A stretch of DNA of 43,339 bases from Sphingobacterium sp. (lineage in GTDB: Bacteria; Bacteroidota; Bacteroidia; Sphingobacteriales; Sphingobacteriaceae), in the NCBI GenBank assembly GCA_029239355.1, contig JAQZAZ010000032.1, positions 1 to 43,339 on the forward strand. Direction: 5' to 3'. The notes beneath the pieces were generated by a model. It made no database searches. It was given only the letters and a program-made list of their open reading frames with translations, and was not told the origin of the DNA. Below, piece after piece: positions 41,222 through 43,339 of this stretch. Position 1 is the first letter of the stretch. The number at the start of each line of letters is the position of its first letter. The position numbers and the translations under genes are program-made.

Positions 41222-42904
41222 TTATACTAGTGGGATAGTGGTCGTAATGTCGAGTCCTTTTCCCGGTTCACTGACAAAGATAATTTTGCCACCGAGGCTT
41301 TCAATACGGGAAACCGTATTTGCCAGACCTTTTCCCTGAGATTTTTCCGCTGGCATCCCGACTCCGTTATCTTTATAATATATGATGAGCTGCTGATCTA
41401 ATTTTTCAAAGCGTACCACAACCTGCTCGGCCTGACTATGCTTCTTCATGTTGACCATAAGCTCCTGCAGCACATGCTTTACCTCTTCTTTAATGCGCTT
41501 ATTGACAACAGTCCATTGCTCAGCATCGTTCCCTGCGATCAAGACACGACGGTGGTCTGCGGCAAAGGATTTGAGCAAGGAGGCCAGCTGTTCGTTGTAC
41601 GGCACCACAGTGACGGTCTGCTGTTCGACATTATGCGAAATATCACGAGACTGATGATACATATTCTCAAGCTTGTCGAGTACACCGTCACGATCCACAT
41701 CTTCGTTATGTTCGATCTCGGACATGACACGATAGATACCATTGGCAACGACATCATGGATCTTTTTGGAGAGATGGAGCTGTGTTTCTTTGACTTTATT
41801 CTCTGCCTCGAGTTCGAGCCGTTGCTTGCGTCGTTTGTACCAGAGGGTACCACCACCAGCAAGTAAAATCACGAGAAATAAACTCGCACCAGTAATGACA
41901 CGCTGTCGGATAAGACGGCTTTGTTTTTCAGCATTTTCTTTTTCGAGTCTCAGGTTCTCGGTCTTGTTTTTCTCAACTTCATAACGGATCAGCGCAAACT
42001 GATTTTTGGCGGCAGCACGGGCAAGTTGGATGCTGTCAGAAAGTGCTTTGTATTGATTAAAATAGTATACTACTGAATCCGAAGGAACTGCCTTTATAAG
42101 ACGTCCAAGAGCCTTTAACTCATCATCTTGACTATTAATTTGTCTCGCTATATTATATTGTTTTCGGGCATAAAATAAAGAAGAGTCTAGCTTATATTTG
42201 TCATAATAATCCGCAAGCCAAGCATAACTTGAGTTTAATCCCCATTTGTCTCTTGCATTTTCTCTTATGCTCAATGCTCGCAAAAGCTCTGTGGCAGGTT
42301 TATAGGTTAGCGATTTTTTCCATTTAGCTACTGCTAAATTTGACAGCACGCGTGCATATTGCCTTGGTTCATACTTAACTTTTTCAATAATCTGATCATA
42401 AATCTTAATCGCTGAGTTATAATCTTTCAATTGGACATAACTCAATGCAAGGTTATTGAGATAAATATTTGAATTTAGAGAGTCGTCTGAAAATTTAATT
42501 GCGAGTTCAAAAAAAGAGATAGCTTGAGGATAATTTTGCAAGCTGTGACTCGACATTGCAAGGTTATTGTAGTTCGTACTAAGATAAATACGGTGAGACT
42601 TCTTATTTTCGTTTAGATATTCAAGTGCTTCCAAAGAAGTTTCCTGCGCTCCAAACAGGTCACTGTGTTCTCTTTGTGTAATTGCCATATTAACTAGGCA
42701 CTTTGCGACACCTATACTATCCTTATTGTCTAAAAAAATTTGTTTAGCCTTTTCAAATAGTAAAAATGAAGAATCTGGTTTTCCATTCTCGAGAAAATGA
42801 TGCGCCTGCTCATAAAAATCATTTGTTTTTTTAACACTTTGCTTAGATTCCTTTTGGTAGCAGGAAAACAAGAAACCTGTTAATAAGAGATATAAATACT
42901 TCAT
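41222..42904 (-). CDS. TPR-containing sensor histidine kinase lipoprotein
   Basis: The 560-residue protein has a lipoprotein-like signal (TGFLFSCYQK), about five TPR repeats (residues about 25-270, for example YPQAISFFELAIKFSDDSL), a coiled coil (ENLRLEKENAEKQSRLIRQR) and one membrane helix (ITGASLFLVILLAGGGTLWY). The kinase core follows, with phospho-acceptor His in LHLSKKIHDVVANGIYRVM, N-box LQELMVNMKKHS, DNGVGMP and GKGLANTVSRIESLGG. The TPR part should sense a periplasmic protein or peptide. It forms the pair with the downstream regulator. A copy of the island box lies in its G-box codons. Confidence 0.93.
   Translation of the reverse strand: MKYLYLLLTGFLFSCYQKESKQSVKKTNDFYEQAHHFLENGKPDSSFLLFEKAKQIFLDNKDSIGVAKCLVNMAITQREHSDLFGAQETSLEALEYLNENKKSHRIYLSTNYNNLAMSSHSLQNYPQAISFFELAIKFSDDSLNSNIYLNNLALSYVQLKDYNSAIKIYDQIIEKVKYEPRQYARVLSNLAVAKWKKSLTYKPATELLRALSIRENARDKWGLNSSYAWLADYYDKYKLDSSLFYARKQYNIARQINSQDDELKALGRLIKAVPSDSVVYYFNQYKALSDSIQLARAAAKNQFALIRYEVEKNKTENLRLEKENAEKQSRLIRQRVITGASLFLVILLAGGGTLWYKRRKQRLELEAENKVKETQLHLSKKIHDVVANGIYRVMSEIEHNEDVDRDGVLDKLENMYHQSRDISHNVEQQTVTVVPYNEQLASLLKSFAADHRRVLIAGNDAEQWTVVNKRIKEEVKHVLQELMVNMKKHSQAEQVVVRFEKLDQQLIIYYKDNGVGMPAEKSQGKGLANTVSRIESLGGKIIFVSEPGKGLDITTTIPLV
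41275..41320 (-). promoter_or_regulatory. boxed promoter P5 inside the kinase gene, ahead of the response regulator
   Basis: AATACGG-TTTC-CCGTATT (41320-41303 on the minus strand) is followed after exactly 22 nt by TATCTTTG (41282-41275), a perfect -7 element. It overlaps codons for the conserved NTVSRIE segment. It would give a transcript starting near 41268 and covering only the response regulator, whose start is at 41207. Confidence 0.68.
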
Positions 42905-42972
42905 TATAGGCTAATTTTTATTGAAAATATTAAAAATACGGCAATGAAGCAACAAATTCTTTATATATATAA

Positions 42973-42995
42973 AAAGGCAGCTAAATGCTGCCTTT
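42973..42995 (-). terminator. terminator of the 52-residue peptide gene
   Basis: AAAGGCAGC (42973-42981) pairs with GCTGCCTTT (42987-42995) around a 5-nt loop. On the minus strand it is followed by TTTTTATATATA, so it ends the small peptide gene just before the kinase promoter region. Confidence 0.85.
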
Positions 42996-43015
42996 ATTAA
43001 TCACGAAAAATACTA

Positions 43016-43174
43016 CTATCTTGGAGGACGTACTGTGCCTCCATCACCTCCATTGTCTCCTGGATCTGCAGGCGGTGGTGTGTCTGCTGTTTGCACCGTT
43101 GGTGCACCAGTGTTCGGTTGTGAATTTGATGGCTGACCGATTCCAAATAATAGATATAACAAAAAGCTAATCAT
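43016..43174 (-). CDS. small secreted Pro/Gly-rich peptide (52 residues)
   Basis: From the ATG at 43174 the product is a hydrophobic leader (MISFLLYLLFGIG) followed by a Pro/Thr/Asp/Gly-rich mature part, with DTPPPADPGDNGGDGG near the end. It stops at TAG 43016-43018 and is followed by a strong terminator. Small Pro/Gly-rich secreted proteins of this kind are common in Bacteroidota, often unannotated. It stands just upstream of the sensor kinase on the same strand, but in a separate unit. Its length is too short for family assignment. Confidence 0.55.
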   Translation of the reverse strand: MISFLLYLLFGIGQPSNSQPNTGAPTVQTADTPPPADPGDNGGDGGTVRPPR

Positions 43175-43246
43175 CGCTCAAAAAATTAAAAAGTTCAAAA
43201 ACTCGGTAGGTCCGCGTGCTCCGTGCACAGGATTGCTACAAATGTT

Positions 43247-43270
43247 TTCAGAAGGCCTTCTGAATTTTTT
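43247..43270 (+). terminator. perfect palindrome with T-tract
   Basis: TTCAGAAGG and CCTTCTGAA (43247-43264) abut without a loop and are followed by TTTTTT. It looks like a plus-strand terminator, but no plus-strand gene is visible before it, so it may belong to a structured RNA or be an operator. Confidence 0.5.
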
Positions 43271-43339
43271 GGGAAGTAAGAGTGTCAATCGCGGGAGGCA
43301 GAAGCTGCTTCCCAAACCGGCTAATGACTACCGCGAGAT

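Noticed and set aside
42905..42972. Boxed promoter for the sensor kinase itself
   Set aside because: A lone CCGTA occurs but no left arm and no TAnnTTTG at 22 nt.
1..43339. tRNA, rRNA, insertion sequence or integrase genes
   Set aside because: Read on both strands, no cloverleaf-like sequence, transposase or recombinase motif, or target-site duplication could be supported.

Overview
The window is chromosomal DNA of a Bacteroidota member, most likely family Sphingobacteriaceae (Sphingobacterium/Pedobacter-like). The evidence is two SusC/SusD-type systems, a TlpA fused to a DUF3738-like domain, a TPR sensor kinase of the Bacteroidota type, A-rich start contexts, and promoters with the Bacteroidota -7 element TAnnTTTG. 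No rRNA, tRNA, transposase or CRISPR array was recognised.

Region 1 (1-5.5 kb) is a polysaccharide-utilisation-type locus. It holds the 3' end of a SusD gene, an Ig-like lipoprotein, a LacI regulator, and a metzincin-like lipoprotein protease plus GH29 alpha-L-fucosidase operon behind a twin LacI-like operator. Region 2 (5.6-11.8 kb) holds mostly uncharacterised genes: an LRR protein, membrane proteins, a DUF3024 protein, a membrane LytTR-like regulator and a decayed reading frame. Region 3 (12.1-20.7 kb) is a convergent locus. A MauE/DoxX-like membrane protein and a small secreted protein face a TlpA-DUF3738, SusC, SusD operon, and the two halves meet at a perfect bidirectional hairpin. Each outer side carries an unusual phased DNA array: eleven 9-bp repeats at a 21-bp pitch on the left, and several blocks of 3-4-bp anchors at a strict 11-bp pitch on the right, including a TTCG block that flips to CGAA. 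Region 4 (20.7-24.2 kb) is AT-rich, with an inverted duplication, two XRE-like genes, an esterase and a small NTF2-like secreted protein.

Region 5 (24.3-43 kb) is a large tellurite-resistance-type (Ter) stress island, mostly on the minus strand. It contains three TerD proteins, one TerA-like protein, HAD and phosphoribosyltransferase enzymes, three TerY-like VWA proteins, a PP2C phosphatase, an atypical kinase, TerC, a secreted nuclease, a CRGL-motif protein, an HsdR-N nuclease-like protein, a DUF4236 protein and a DUF6119/TIGR04141 protein. A TPR sensor kinase and its response regulator lie beside it.

The main discovery candidate is a regulatory module repeated five times in region 5. It is an inverted repeat with consensus TTACGGGAAACCGTAA, followed after exactly 22 nt by a TAnnTTTG-type -7 element (four perfect, one with one mismatch). 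It stands before the ter operon, the CRGL/HsdR-N unit and the DUF4236/DUF6119 unit, inside the kinase gene ahead of the response regulator, and ahead of an ORF-poor segment that ends in a terminator and looks like a small RNA. This suggests that one regulator, plausibly the neighbouring response regulator, controls the island as a regulon.
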